NCBI RefSeq assembly: GCF_002860125.1 | Contig: NZ_PGVA01000011.1 | Location: 1-64,000 of the forward strand | Reading direction: 5' to 3' | Source of the DNA: Bacillus canaveralius | Lineage (GTDB): Bacteria; Bacillota; Bacilli; Bacillales; Cytobacillaceae | DNA length: 64,000 nt | In this document: one piece after another, positions 1-7,447 of the stretch | Layout of the letters: the number at the start of each line of letters is the position of its first letter | How positions within the stretch are numbered: position 1 is the stretch's first letter | Translations under genes and position numbers: made by a program | Notes under the pieces: model-generated | The model's input: the letters and a program-made list of their open reading frames with translations, nothing else | Database searches by the model: none | What the model was told of the DNA's origin: nothing

Positions 1-44
1 AAATAAAAATAAACTTAACGTTGACGTTTTTGCTTGCTTGTTCA

Positions 45-58
45 GTTTTCAAAGAGCA
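45..58 (-). promoter_or_regulatory. rRNA leader boxA-like antitermination site
   Basis: On the minus strand this reads TGCTCTTTGAAAAC, the boxA-type sequence found ahead of 16S rRNA in Bacillus. Together with the two promoters to its right it shows that an rRNA operon starts here and runs leftward out of the window. No mature 16S sequence is inside the window. Confidence 0.75.
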
Positions 59-171
59 ATACTGGTGTTTTGATCAAATATGATCTGCTTGTTTTTGATA
101 AGAAACTATAAAGTCGATACCGGCGAAAAAACTGCTTAAATTTTGTTTTTTCGTTCAGAAGCGACCTTATT

Positions 172-200
172 AATATAACATGCAGGCCAATTGATGTCAA
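172..200 (-). promoter_or_regulatory. rrn promoter P2 (sigma-A)
   Basis: Minus strand: -35 TTGACA (195-200), a 17-base spacer, and -10 TATATT (172-177). It is the downstream member of a tandem pair, as in most Bacillus rRNA operons. A GGGTT/AACCC hairpin lies between the two promoters near 235-250. Confidence 0.8.
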
Positions 201-269
201 TAACTTTTTTCAAGAAACTACCTTCGCCACTACTGGGTTTCGATCAACCCGCAGGCAGCGACGTTTTTT

Positions 270-298
270 AATATACCAGGATACAAAAACAAAGTCAA
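270..298 (-). promoter_or_regulatory. rrn promoter P1 (sigma-A)
   Basis: Minus strand: -35 TTGACT (293-298), a 17-base spacer, and -10 TATATT (270-275). It is the upstream member of the tandem rRNA promoter pair. Three AT-rich 14-base repeats sit directly upstream. Confidence 0.8.
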
Positions 299-320
299 CA
301 CCTTATTAAAGAAAATCAGA

Positions 321-362
321 TTAAATTTCATACCGTAAATTGCATACGTTAAATTTCATACC
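321..362. repeat. Three tandem 14-base units upstream of rrn P1
   Basis: Unit 1 (321-334) and unit 3 (349-362) are identical, ttaaatttcatacc; the middle unit (335-348) is gtaaattgcatacg, with four differences. The array lies just upstream of the P1 -35 element. Its last unit overlaps the stop codon of the small gene at 356-583. An UP element or activator site is possible, but this is inference from position and AT content. Confidence 0.7.
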
Positions 363-583
363 TTTTTAATTCTGTTTTTCGTCGGCATGTATTTCATGTA
401 TTCATACGGATCAGCGATTCGCTTAAATAAATTAAATAACAAATGATAGCGCTCCTGCATCGCCCGCTTTATCAGTGGTTCAATCCGCTCATCATTTCGA
501 TCAAATATAATCTCATCCATTTCTCTCTTCAATAAATATTGCAGTTCCTTGTGTTCTTTTTCGTTTATGATCATTCCAAGCAT
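356..583 (-). CDS. Small hypothetical protein (75 aa)
   Basis: I do not recognise a characterised family. The start at 583 is chosen because AGAAAGGAAG lies 7 bases before that ATG. The frame is open much further upstream, but that part would run under the divergent pdaB gene. The product begins MLGMIINEKEHKELQYLLKR, is rich in Glu, Lys, Arg and Leu, looks soluble and helical, and has a basic end. It has no signal peptide or membrane segment. It lies between an rRNA promoter region and pdaB, and no terminator separates it from the rRNA promoters, so read-through into rrn is possible. Confidence 0.6.
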   Translation of the reverse strand: MLGMIINEKEHKELQYLLKREMDEIIFDRNDERIEPLIKRAMQERYHLLFNLFKRIADPYEYMKYMPTKNRIKKV

Positions 584-661
584 CCCGACACTTCCTTTCT
601 GGCTACTTCTGTTCTTGTAGTCTTTTCGAATATCTCCTATTTTATAAACACAGTTTTTGAT

Positions 662-688
662 CATATTCATTTTTTCCGCGCATAGGAT
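662..688 (+). promoter_or_regulatory. Possible sporulation promoter of pdaB
   Basis: Plus strand: CATATT (662-667), 13 bases, then CATAGGAT (681-688). This resembles the sigma-E/sigma-G class (ATA-type -35, CATA-type -10) and lies about 35 bases before the pdaB start. It is an imperfect match and should be read as a candidate only. Confidence 0.3.
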
Positions 689-722
689 GGAGACAAGGAG
701 TGCATTGGACGAGGTGAAGGAT

Positions 723-1475
723 ATGAATTTCTTTTTTGTCTTGAATGGAAAATCTGTAAAACAGTTTATGCTCATCGTTTTTGCTGCTTTTTTCACTGCC
801 TGGTTTTTGTATATGGAATCGATTGTTCAAATTCCTGCTTTTTCAGGGAAGGATGGACCAAAGGCTGTCTTCAAAGGGGAAAAGGATATTGCATTGACCT
901 TTAACATCGGGTGGGGTGATGAGAAGGCCGAGCCAATTCTCGATACTTTACAAAGGGAAAATATTAAAGCTGCGACTTTTTTCCTTTCCGGTTCCTGGGC
1001 AGAAAGACATCCGGATTTAGTCAGCCGCATCGTTAAAGAAGGGTTTGAAATCGGGATGCTCGGATATGCCTATAAGGATTATACCGATTTAGAAGAAGCC
1101 GAAATCAGAAAGGATCTTATCCTTGCCAGGGAGGCTTTTAAAAAGTTAAATGTTAAAAACATCAAATTAACCAGACCCCCAACCGGACACTTTGATCAAA
1201 AAACATTAAAAATCGCTGATCGGCTCGGGCTTACAGTTGTTCACTGGAGTATAAACTCAAATGATTGGCAAAATCCCGGGATTGAATTAATTCGACAAAA
1301 TGTCTCAAACGCCAAAAAGGGCGACATCGTTCTATTACACGCCTCCGACTCTGCTAAGCAAACAGCTGAAGCACTGCCGCTTGTCCTCGCAGATATTAGG
1401 CAAAAAAACCTGAAGCTTGTCAGTGTCTCCGAAATGATCATGAATGGAGAGGCCGAATCGAAAGAGATCAAATAA
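723..1475 (+). CDS. pdaB: PdaB, polysaccharide-deacetylase-family sporulation protein
   Basis: A 250-residue protein of the sporulation PdaB family, needed in B. subtilis to maintain spores. The start at 723 is preceded by GAGGTG at 6 bases. Residues 14-32 form a membrane anchor, and a NodB-like deacetylase domain fills residues about 55-240. Family landmarks are TFNIGWGDE (59-67), the RPP motif and HWSINSNDW. The usual TFDDG motif and metal-binding HxxxH are not intact (GMLGYAYKD is in that position), as is typical of PdaB, so catalysis cannot be assumed. It converges on kbaA across a shared terminator, and its location beside rrn matches B. subtilis. Confidence 0.93.
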   Translation: MNFFFVLNGKSVKQFMLIVFAAFFTAWFLYMESIVQIPAFSGKDGPKAVFKGEKDIALTFNIGWGDEKAEPILDTLQRENIKAATFFLSGSWAERHPDLVSRIVKEGFEIGMLGYAYKDYTDLEEAEIRKDLILAREAFKKLNVKNIKLTRPPTGHFDQKTLKIADRLGLTVVHWSINSNDWQNPGIELIRQNVSNAKKGDIVLLHASDSAKQTAEALPLVLADIRQKNLKLVSVSEMIMNGEAESKEIK

Positions 1476-1481
1476 CATGAT

Positions 1482-1514
1482 AAAAGCCGTCCACTTATGA
1501 TTTGGACGGCTTTT
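1482..1514. terminator. Bidirectional terminator between pdaB and kbaA
   Basis: A 12-base inverted repeat (AAAAGCCGTCCA, 1482-1493, with its complement at 1503-1514) and a 9-base loop, with T runs on both strands. The kbaA stop codon (1495-1497) lies in the loop, so the last kbaA codons are part of the hairpin. Confidence 0.85.
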
Positions 1515-2127
1515 TCTGAATTTCTTGCCTGCGCAGCTCCGAACTTTCGTTCAGCTTATGAAGAATCAGCAATTGATACGCATTACATACTAACAGCGGG
1601 AAAAGCATTAAATAGAGCCAGCCTTCTTCATTCACTCGCAAGGCCGGAACCCATTCTACCACAGTAACGACTGTCATGAAAAATAAAGCCGGGATAAAAG
1701 CAGCTTTATTAGTTTGTCTTGCCTTCCTATTTGCCACTACTAATCCGACGGCCAGAATAAAGACTGCTACTATCACATAAGGAAGCACGCTTGTTCCTTC
1801 TCCAAAAGCCTGATATCGAAAATAAACAAGGTCAAACAGAACGAATGCAATTAATACCACTTGCACCGGCGCCCAAAGCGCTTTAAATATTCCCAAACCG
1901 AAGCGGTGTATCGTTAAGTACGCAAAAAAACCCATCTGACTGATGATACTGAAAATCAAGCCAACGCCAACCAACCAAAATAATATCGATAAAACTTCAA
2001 TTAGATCAAAATCAACGAATGTGGGTTTGAATTCACTCCAACGAACAATAAACCCAACAATTCCAGTTGTAATCCCGCCGATTAACAGCGTGGACATAAA
2101 TAACCTGACCAAGTTACGGCTAGTCAC
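1495..2127 (-). CDS. kbaA: KbaA, KinB-signalling pathway activator
   Basis: An integral membrane protein of about 210 residues. In B. subtilis KbaA is required for the KinB branch of the sporulation phosphorelay. Roughly six hydrophobic segments are visible (for example FMSTLLIGGITTGIVGF near the N-terminus and VIVAVFILAVGLVV in the middle), with a charged C-terminal tail. I chose the GTG at 2127 because family members begin close to the SRN motif and GGGGGA lies 7 bases upstream. A TTG at 2145 with AGGAG 9 bases upstream is a fair alternative that adds six residues. It lies between gerD and pdaB, as in B. subtilis. Confidence 0.85.
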   Translation of the reverse strand: MTSRNLVRLFMSTLLIGGITTGIVGFIVRWSEFKPTFVDFDLIEVLSILFWLVGVGLIFSIISQMGFFAYLTIHRFGLGIFKALWAPVQVVLIAFVLFDLVYFRYQAFGEGTSVLPYVIVAVFILAVGLVVANRKARQTNKAAFIPALFFMTVVTVVEWVPALRVNEEGWLYLMLFPLLVCNAYQLLILHKLNESSELRRQEIQKKPSKS

Positions 2128-2207
2128 AAGCTTTCCCCCATACAATTCAATTCACTCCTGATTGTACCAAACTGAGCCTTGAAAAATCTAGGTATTCAGT
2201 CTTAAAC

Positions 2208-2237
2208 GAATAATTTTTCTGAGTTTTTCTCATCATA
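2208..2237 (+). promoter_or_regulatory. Sigma-G-type promoter of gerD
   Basis: Plus strand: GAATA (2208-2212), an 18-base spacer and CATCATA (2231-2237). This matches the forespore sigma-G consensus (GHATR, 18, CATxxTA) and lies about 35 bases before gerD, which is forespore-expressed in B. subtilis. Confidence 0.6.
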
Positions 2238-2271
2238 AAAGCATGGATAGTAATACGAAAGGAGCTTAAAT

Positions 2272-2904
2272 ATGAATCAAACTTATCATCTGCTCCTGCC
2301 TTTTCTTGTAATAGGTCTAATTTCAGGCTGTGCGCAAAATGAGTCAGGCGGCGGTCAAGTTGATTATGAAGAAACGAAGAAAATGGTTGTCGATATATTA
2401 CACACAGATGATGGAAGAAAAGCAATTGAAGAGGTTATGACAAGTGATGGAATGAAGCAAAATCTTGTCATGGAACAAGCAACGGTTTCTGATACGATCC
2501 AAACTACATTAACATCAGATAAAGGAACACAATTTTTGCAAAAATCGTTTGACGATCCTAAGTTTGCGGAAAGCATGGCCAAAAGCATGCAAAAGGAAAA
2601 CGAGAAACTACTAAAAAATTTAATGAAGGACCCGGAATACCGTGCAATGATGGTGGAAATACTGAAAGACCCGGCGATTCAAAGCGATGTCACCGATATT
2701 TTGAAAAGCAATGATTACCGGACTCATCTTCAAACCGTAGTTGCCGAAACATTTGAAAGTCCTTTGTATCAGGCTAGAATCCAGGACATACTTTTAAAAG
2801 CAGCAAATAAACCGCAAGGAGGTAAGCAAGCCCAGGGTGGCGGCGGTGGCGGTGATCAGGGCAGCAGTGGAAACCAGAGCGGTGGTGGTGGCGGTGGCGC
2901 TTAA
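2272..2904 (+). CDS. gerD: GerD spore germination lipoprotein
   Basis: A 210-residue lipoprotein that in B. subtilis acts as a scaffold for clustering nutrient germinant receptors in the spore inner membrane. The ATG is preceded by AAAGGAGC at a good distance. Residues 1-19 are a signal peptide ending in the lipobox LISGC, so Cys20 is the lipidated residue. A helical, charged core (residues about 30-180) with repeated short helices follows. The last 30 residues are almost all Gly with Gln and Ser, the low-complexity tail usual in this family. It is divergent from kbaA and convergent with salA, with terminators on both sides. Confidence 0.95.
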   Translation: MNQTYHLLLPFLVIGLISGCAQNESGGGQVDYEETKKMVVDILHTDDGRKAIEEVMTSDGMKQNLVMEQATVSDTIQTTLTSDKGTQFLQKSFDDPKFAESMAKSMQKENEKLLKNLMKDPEYRAMMVEILKDPAIQSDVTDILKSNDYRTHLQTVVAETFESPLYQARIQDILLKAANKPQGGKQAQGGGGGGDQGSSGNQSGGGGGGA

Positions 2905-2933
2905 TGGTTTTATAAGCATGTTGTAAGCAAATA

Positions 2934-2967
2934 AAGGCTGGCCTTTCCGCAACGGAACGCCAGCCTT
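2934..2967. terminator. Bidirectional terminator between gerD and salA
   Basis: AAGGCTGGC (2934-2942) pairs with GCCAGCCTT (2959-2967), with an inner TTCCG/CGGAA extension. The hairpin lies just beyond both convergent stop codons and is followed by T-rich sequence on the plus strand. Confidence 0.8.
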
Positions 2968-2970
2968 GTT

Positions 2971-4026
2971 TTATTTTCTTTCTAAACTGGTGATAACATT
3001 TTCTGCAATTTGCCGATAAATAACTCCCAATTTGTGATCCTCCTGATAAACGGATGGGGAAAAATCCTCTTCATTCCAATCCGGCTGTGATAGAGGAAGC
3101 TGTCCGAGCAGCTTTGTCTGCAGTTCGTCTGCCAGCTTTTCGCCACCGCCCTCGCCAAATACATATTCCTTATCGCCCGTTTTACTTTCAAAATAGGACA
3201 TGTTTTCAATAACACCAAGGATTTCATGTTCTGTCCTTAATGCCATCGCCCCTGCCCGCGCGGCCACGAATGCCGCGGTTGGATGCGGCGTTGTCACGAT
3301 GATTTCTTTGCAGGCCGGCAGCATCGTATGTACATCAAGCGCTACATCCCCTGTACCAGGCGGAAGGTCAAGAAGAATATAATCGACTTCGCCCCACTCA
3401 ACTTCGTTAAAGAAGCTATTCAGCATTTTTCCAAGCATCGGCCCGCGCCAAATAATCGGCGCATTGTCTTCAACAAAGAAACCCATTGAGATCACCTTAA
3501 CGCCAAATCGTTCTACAGGCAAAATTCGTTCGCCCCTAACAACAGGGCGCTTTGTGATCCCCATCATATCCGGAACACTGAATCCGTAAATGTCTGCATC
3601 AATCAATCCAACTTTTTTGCCAAGCCGGGCCAGCGACACAGCTAAATTAACTGAAACCGTAGATTTTCCGACTCCGCCTTTTCCGCTCGCAACCGCAATA
3701 AAGGTTGTACTGCTTGCCGGTGAAAGCAGGCCTGCTTCCTCAGCAGGGACTTCAGAACGGAACTGAGCCAGCACCTCTTCTGGAAGCTCTGCAAAACGAA
3801 TCCCAACAGACTCGGCACCAGCCTCTTTTAAAACCGCAACAACTTGCTGCTGAAGCTGAAGCTGCTCTGCAGTGCCAGTTTTCGCAATCGCAATCTTTAC
3901 ACTGACATGGTCTTTTTCTTCCTTAATTTTAATCTCTTGAATCGCATTGAGCTCTCCAAGCGATTTATGTAAAAAAGGTTCCTTTAAACCCGATAACGCT
4001 TCCCGAACTTTTCCTTCTGTGATCAT
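2971..4026 (-). CDS. salA: SalA, Mrp/ApbC-family P-loop ATPase
   Basis: A 351-residue member of the Mrp/NBP35 family. In B. subtilis SalA is a regulator that represses scoC and so raises protease production; related ApbC proteins carry Fe-S clusters. Residues 1-85 are a MIP18-like domain. The deviant Walker A GKGGVGKST is at 115-123, followed by DADIYG and the LLDLPPGTGD region. The CxxC that carries the cluster in E. coli Mrp is absent: the segment after ENMSYF reads ESKTGDK. That favours the regulatory role over Fe-S transfer. The SD is AAAGGCGGGTG, and an extended -10 element lies about 40 bases upstream. Confidence 0.9.
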   Translation of the reverse strand: MITEGKVREALSGLKEPFLHKSLGELNAIQEIKIKEEKDHVSVKIAIAKTGTAEQLQLQQQVVAVLKEAGAESVGIRFAELPEEVLAQFRSEVPAEEAGLLSPASSTTFIAVASGKGGVGKSTVSVNLAVSLARLGKKVGLIDADIYGFSVPDMMGITKRPVVRGERILPVERFGVKVISMGFFVEDNAPIIWRGPMLGKMLNSFFNEVEWGEVDYILLDLPPGTGDVALDVHTMLPACKEIIVTTPHPTAAFVAARAGAMALRTEHEILGVIENMSYFESKTGDKEYVFGEGGGEKLADELQTKLLGQLPLSQPDWNEEDFSPSVYQEDHKLGVIYRQIAENVITSLERK

Positions 4027-4063
4027 TCATAAACACCCGCCTTTTGTATTCGTTTTCAATAGA

Positions 4064-4072
4064 AGTATAACA
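4064..4072 (-). promoter_or_regulatory. Possible extended -10 promoter of salA
   Basis: Minus strand TGTTATACT: TATACT at 4064-4069 with a TG dinucleotide one base upstream. No good -35 is visible. It lies about 40 bases before the salA start and downstream of a terminator-like hairpin, so a separate promoter would make sense. Confidence 0.35.
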
Positions 4073-4161
4073 CAAACCTGCCATCTGGCTGTTAACTCAA
4101 TCACATCTGGAACAAGCAGTTTTTCCAAATTGTAAAATAAAATCGGCCATAAAACAATAAA

Positions 4162-4185
4162 GAAGGCTGAATAAATTTCGCCTTC
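4162..4185 (-). terminator. Weak terminator after cwlD
   Basis: GAAGGC (4162-4167) and GCCTTC (4180-4185) form a 6-base stem directly after the cwlD stop. On the minus strand it is followed by TTTATTGTTTT. The stem is short, so partial read-through to salA is likely. Confidence 0.5.
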
Positions 4186-4186
4186 C

Positions 4187-4909
4187 TTACCATTCCTCGT
4201 CTTGCAATTCGCTTTCATTTGCATAATACCGCAAAATCCCTTCATAGATCGATGCTGCCACTTTTTCCTGATAGGCGTCCTTTTGCAGCTTTGCTCTTTC
4301 GCCCGGGTTCGAAAGAAAACCAATCTCAACGAGGACACCCGGTTTTTTTGCATGCTTTAATATATACACATTGCTTAGTGGCTTTGCTCTCCTGTCCGTA
4401 TTTTCCAGGTTGCGCTTCAGCTCATCTTGAATAAATTTGGCAGCTTTCTTATTTTCTTTTATTTTTGGCGAATAAAATGTTTGTGCACCGCTCCAGCGTG
4501 AGGAAGGAATTGCATTTAAGTGGATGCTCGCATAAAAATCGGCTTCCGATTCATTGATCATCTCCAGCCTTTTTTTCAAATCCTCAACTTTTCGCCGACT
4601 GTAGCCTCTCGTTCCTTTGTCTGCAAGGTCTGTATCGGTCTCCCTTGTCAAGATTACTAATGCTCCCTGCTCCTGCAGGTATTCCCTGATTTTTAATGAG
4701 ACTTTTAAAGCGATGTCTTTTTCGAGCACTTGTTTAGTACCTGCACCGCCATCGGGGCCGCCATGACCTGGATCAAGTAAAATAATTTTCCCGGACAGGG
4801 GCAGATTCCAAGATTTCCATGAACTGTTTTCTATAAAATCGTATTGCCATATCAAAAACAATACGAGAAGTCCTGCCATGAATATGCCCATTCTAAGCTT
4901 TTTTTTCAT
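4187..4909 (-). CDS. cwlD: CwlD, sporulation N-acetylmuramoyl-L-alanine amidase
   Basis: A 240-residue Amidase_3 family enzyme. In B. subtilis CwlD works with PdaA to make muramic delta-lactam in the spore cortex, the mark recognised by germination lytic enzymes. It has an N-terminal membrane/signal segment (residues about 8-24). The catalytic domain opens at LDPGHGGPDGG, which carries the first zinc His, and continues through SIHLNA to the catalytic Glu in LVEIGFLSNP. I chose ATG 4909 (MKKKLRMG). The upstream in-frame GTG at 4921 sits almost on top of its AGGAGA and is unlikely. It follows ybaK by about 70 bases, matching the known ybaK-cwlD pair. Confidence 0.93.
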   Translation of the reverse strand: MKKKLRMGIFMAGLLVLFLIWQYDFIENSSWKSWNLPLSGKIILLDPGHGGPDGGAGTKQVLEKDIALKVSLKIREYLQEQGALVILTRETDTDLADKGTRGYSRRKVEDLKKRLEMINESEADFYASIHLNAIPSSRWSGAQTFYSPKIKENKKAAKFIQDELKRNLENTDRRAKPLSNVYILKHAKKPGVLVEIGFLSNPGERAKLQKDAYQEKVAASIYEGILRYYANESELQDEEW

Positions 4910-4980
4910 CGTCCAAATCACTCTCCTGCTCGTCCCTTTACCACTGAATATATGGGACAGGGAGCGATTTTAGAACGGTA

Positions 4981-5424
4981 TTAATGGAGACGCAGTTTAA
5001 AGCGCCGCTCTCCTTTTAAATAACCCTCTTTCCACCATGTTTCTACATATTGCTCACACATCGATAATAATGTTTCATCATACACGCCTTCTTCACCCTT
5101 CCCCCAAAACAGTAGGAAATGGTAAAGCGTGTCCGTTAAATGCTGTTCTTCTTCTGTACACCTTTTCCGCGCCACTTCGATCCCTTCACCGTAGTAGCCG
5201 AATTTACTAAAGTTTGCGCCCAGCAAATATGATTCGATCGCGACATCATATAAAGCTTCCTCAAGGCCGGCGTTCATCAGCAATCCCGTAACAAACCTCG
5301 ACGATCCAAAATATTGTTGCACCTTTTTCTTTAACAAGTTGACCGATATTTCACGCAGTAATGAGCGTTCATATTTCATCTGTTTAGCATGTTTCTTTTC
5401 TTTAAAGGAAGTAATGACGTTCAA
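4981..5424 (-). CDS. ybaK: YbaK family protein (DUF2521)
   Basis: A 147-residue conserved Bacillaceae protein of unknown function, recognised by sequence (FGSSRFVTGLLMNAGLE, then FGYYGEGIEVA) and by its place upstream of cwlD. The start is TTG, with GGGGTG 7 bases before it. It looks soluble and alpha-helical, with a basic N-terminus and no catalytic signature that I can see. The spacing to cwlD is short with no clear terminator between them, so the two are probably cotranscribed. Confidence 0.85.
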   Translation of the reverse strand: MNVITSFKEKKHAKQMKYERSLLREISVNLLKKKVQQYFGSSRFVTGLLMNAGLEEALYDVAIESYLLGANFSKFGYYGEGIEVARKRCTEEEQHLTDTLYHFLLFWGKGEEGVYDETLLSMCEQYVETWWKEGYLKGERRFKLRLH

Positions 5425-5625
5425 GATATTTCACCCCTTGAAGATATTGTTCATCCTGAAAAGACGAGACATGCAGGCCCGAGCAGCCTTTCCTCTTCCA
5501 GTTTTTTTGGTTAAATTTATGAAGATCTATTGACTTCAGCAGATAATTTTCGATTAAAGCAAAAACATGGCGTAACCCGAAAATTCATGAATCAAAATCA
5601 CATTTGGTTTAACAATAAGAAATGA

Positions 5626-5656
5626 AAAAACCCCAAATCCAAGTAGGATTCGAGGC
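5626..5656 (-). terminator. Terminator of the rplM-rpsI operon
   Basis: On the minus strand a 10-base stem with three G-T pairs (5647-5656 with 5632-5641) and a 5-base loop is followed by six T (5626-5631). It lies 16 bases beyond the rpsI stop. Confidence 0.85.
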
Positions 5657-5671
5657 TTGTAACAGATATAA

Positions 5672-6064
5672 TTAACGCTTTGAGAACTGAGGAGCACGAC
5701 GGGCACCTTTAAGACCGTATTTTTTACGTTCTTTCATACGTGCGTCACGAGTTAATAGTCCTGCGCGCTTTAATGTTGGACGGTATTCTGGATCAGCTTG
5801 CAGTAGCGCACGAGCGATACCGTGGCGGATAGCGCCAGCTTGGCCAGTGTAGCCGCCGCCGTTTACGTTAACGATGATGTTGTAGCTGCCAACTGTTTCA
5901 GTTGCTACTAGCGGCTGCTGAACAACCTCACGTAAAGCTGCGAATGGAATGTATTCCTGGATATCACGATCGTTGATGATGATTTGTCCATCACCAGGCA
6001 CTAAACGTACACGAGCAACGGAGCTCTTACGACGGCCAGTACCAATATATTGAACTTGTGCCAT
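5672..6064 (-). CDS. rpsI: Ribosomal protein S9
   Basis: A 130-residue 30S protein, full length for the family. The N-terminal [14 protein letters not shown] and the basic tail ending APQFSKR are diagnostic. The tail reaches the P-site tRNA anticodon in the assembled ribosome. It follows rplM by 21 bases with an SD of GGGAGG, the universal L13-S9 pair, and it ends at a strong terminator. Confidence 0.98.
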   Translation of the reverse strand: MAQVQYIGTGRRKSSVARVRLVPGDGQIIINDRDIQEYIPFAALREVVQQPLVATETVGSYNIIVNVNGGGYTGQAGAIRHGIARALLQADPEYRPTLKRAGLLTRDARMKERKKYGLKGARRAPQFSKR

Positions 6065-6085
6065 ATTAATAACCTCCCTTTAAAA

Positions 6086-6523
6086 TTATCCGCGAAGTTC
6101 GTAAACTTCCGGTTGTTGTGCTTGATGCGGATGCTCGCTGCCAGCATATACGTTCAGCTTTTTAAACATTTGACGGCCAAGAGAATTCTTTGGAAGCATG
6201 CCTTTAATTGCAAGTTCCAGCATTTTCTCAGGGTAATTTGTACGCATTTCAAGAGCCGTTCTTTGTTTTAGTCCACCTGGATGCATTGTGTGACGGTAGT
6301 AGATTTTGTCAGTAAGTTTTTTACCAGTTAACTCGATTTTTGAAGCATTTATGATGATTACATGATCACCAGTGTCAACATGTGGTGTAAAAGTTGGTTT
6401 GTTTTTTCCACGTAGAATTGATGCTACTTCACTAGCAAGACGGCCCAAAGTTTGGCCTTCAGCATCAATTACGTACCATTTACGCTCGATATTATTGGCA
6501 TTTGCCATAAACGTTGTACGCAT
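6086..6523 (-). CDS. rplM: Ribosomal protein L13
   Basis: A 145-residue 50S protein that binds 23S rRNA early in assembly. Recognised by the internal [12 protein letters not shown] and [12 protein letters not shown] motifs and the C-terminal [11 protein letters not shown]. The ATG at 6523 is preceded by AGGAGGG. Its mRNA leader (6562-6627) carries a conserved-looking fold thought to bind L13, so feedback control of rplM-rpsI is likely. Confidence 0.98.
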   Translation of the reverse strand: MRTTFMANANNIERKWYVIDAEGQTLGRLASEVASILRGKNKPTFTPHVDTGDHVIIINASKIELTGKKLTDKIYYRHTMHPGGLKQRTALEMRTNYPEKMLELAIKGMLPKNSLGRQMFKKLNVYAGSEHPHQAQQPEVYELRG

Positions 6524-6561
6524 GATTTACCCTCCTAATAAAATCAATTACATTATTGGTT

Positions 6562-6627
6562 TCATATATTTTCAAGCACGATTCACTTTCCGGGGCTTAT
6601 CGTGGGGCTAAAATACATACCATATGA
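6562..6627 (-). ncRNA. L13 mRNA leader (r-protein autoregulatory element)
   Basis: The leader starts almost at the predicted transcription start. The outer stem TCATAT/ATATGA (6622-6627 with 6562-6567) encloses GCCCCACGATAAGCCCCGG and a second stem CACGAT/ATCGTG (6599-6604 with 6577-6582). Position and sequence agree with the L13 leader family described upstream of rplM in Firmicutes. Binding by L13 is inferred. Confidence 0.7.
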
Positions 6628-6628
6628 T

Positions 6629-6657
6629 ATAATACCTTGTTGTTTCCAATTTGTCAA
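6629..6657 (-). promoter_or_regulatory. rplM-rpsI promoter (sigma-A)
   Basis: Minus strand: -35 TTGACA (6652-6657), a 17-base spacer and -10 TATTAT (6629-6634). It lies between the truA stop and the L13 leader. Confidence 0.85.
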
Positions 6658-6694
6658 CACCAGGATTAGTTGTCATGGACGTTTTTGTGCTTCC

Positions 6695-7432
6695 TCAATA
6701 GAAGACTTTCCATAAATACAAGCCATGTCCCGGGATTGTCTTTCCGGCAAGTGTGCGGTCCCGTTTTTCAAGGATTTCCGGAATCTGATACGGGCTTCGT
6801 TCTCCTGAGCCAATTTCCAACAAAGTACCGACAATGATGCGGACCATATTATACAAAAATCCGTTCCCAACCAGGCGGAATACGAGCAGATCCCCTTCTT
6901 CAAAAAACTCAATTTCCTTAATCGTCCTGACTCTGTCTTCGATCGTCGTCTTCGCGGAACAGAACGAAGTAAAATCATGGCTCCCGATAAAAAATTTCAA
7001 AGCTTCTTTCATCGCTACATAGTCGATTGGATAAGAAAACTGATAGGCATAATTACGCTTAAATGGATCCCGCCGCGCTGATAAATGCACGAAATAACGA
7101 TATTCCTTGCCGACTGTATCGAATCTCGCATGGAAGCCCGCCGCTGCCTTTTCAATCCTGTTGACAGCAATGTCTCCCGGAAGCAAAGTATTTAAAGCCA
7201 GCTCCCATTTTGAAACAGGAATGTGCAAAGGAGAATCAAAGTGAATGACCTGACCCTTCGCATGCACGCCCGCATCGGTCCGGCCGGATGCGGTGACAGG
7301 CACTGAATTTCCTTTATGCAGTTTTGCGAGCGCAGTTTCCAATTCTTTCTGAACCGTTCGAGCATTGGGCTGAACCTGGTAACCGGAAAACTGCGATCCA
7401 TCATATGAAAGGGTACATTGATAACGTTGCAT
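6695..7432 (-). CDS. truA: TruA, tRNA pseudouridine(38-40) synthase
   Basis: A 245-residue enzyme that isomerises uridines 38-40 in the tRNA anticodon stem. The catalytic motif [10 protein letters not shown] places the nucleophile at Asp53. The later [14 protein letters not shown] and [11 protein letters not shown] motifs are also typical. It lies 15 bases after ecfT with no terminator, so it is the last gene of the ecf operon. The rplM promoter begins about 40 bases after its stop. Confidence 0.97.
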   Translation of the reverse strand: MQRYQCTLSYDGSQFSGYQVQPNARTVQKELETALAKLHKGNSVPVTASGRTDAGVHAKGQVIHFDSPLHIPVSKWELALNTLLPGDIAVNRIEKAAAGFHARFDTVGKEYRYFVHLSARRDPFKRNYAYQFSYPIDYVAMKEALKFFIGSHDFTSFCSAKTTIEDRVRTIKEIEFFEEGDLLVFRLVGNGFLYNMVRIIVGTLLEIGSGERSPYQIPEILEKRDRTLAGKTIPGHGLYLWKVFY

Positions 7433-7447
7433 TTTGCAGCAGCTCCA

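Noticed and set aside
1-360. 16S rRNA or tRNA genes at the left edge
   Set aside because: Only the leader and promoters are inside the window; no mature rRNA or cloverleaf sequence is visible.
4027-4353. 108-codon minus-strand frame between salA and cwlD
   Set aside because: It overlaps the well-supported cwlD in another frame and covers a terminator and promoter region.
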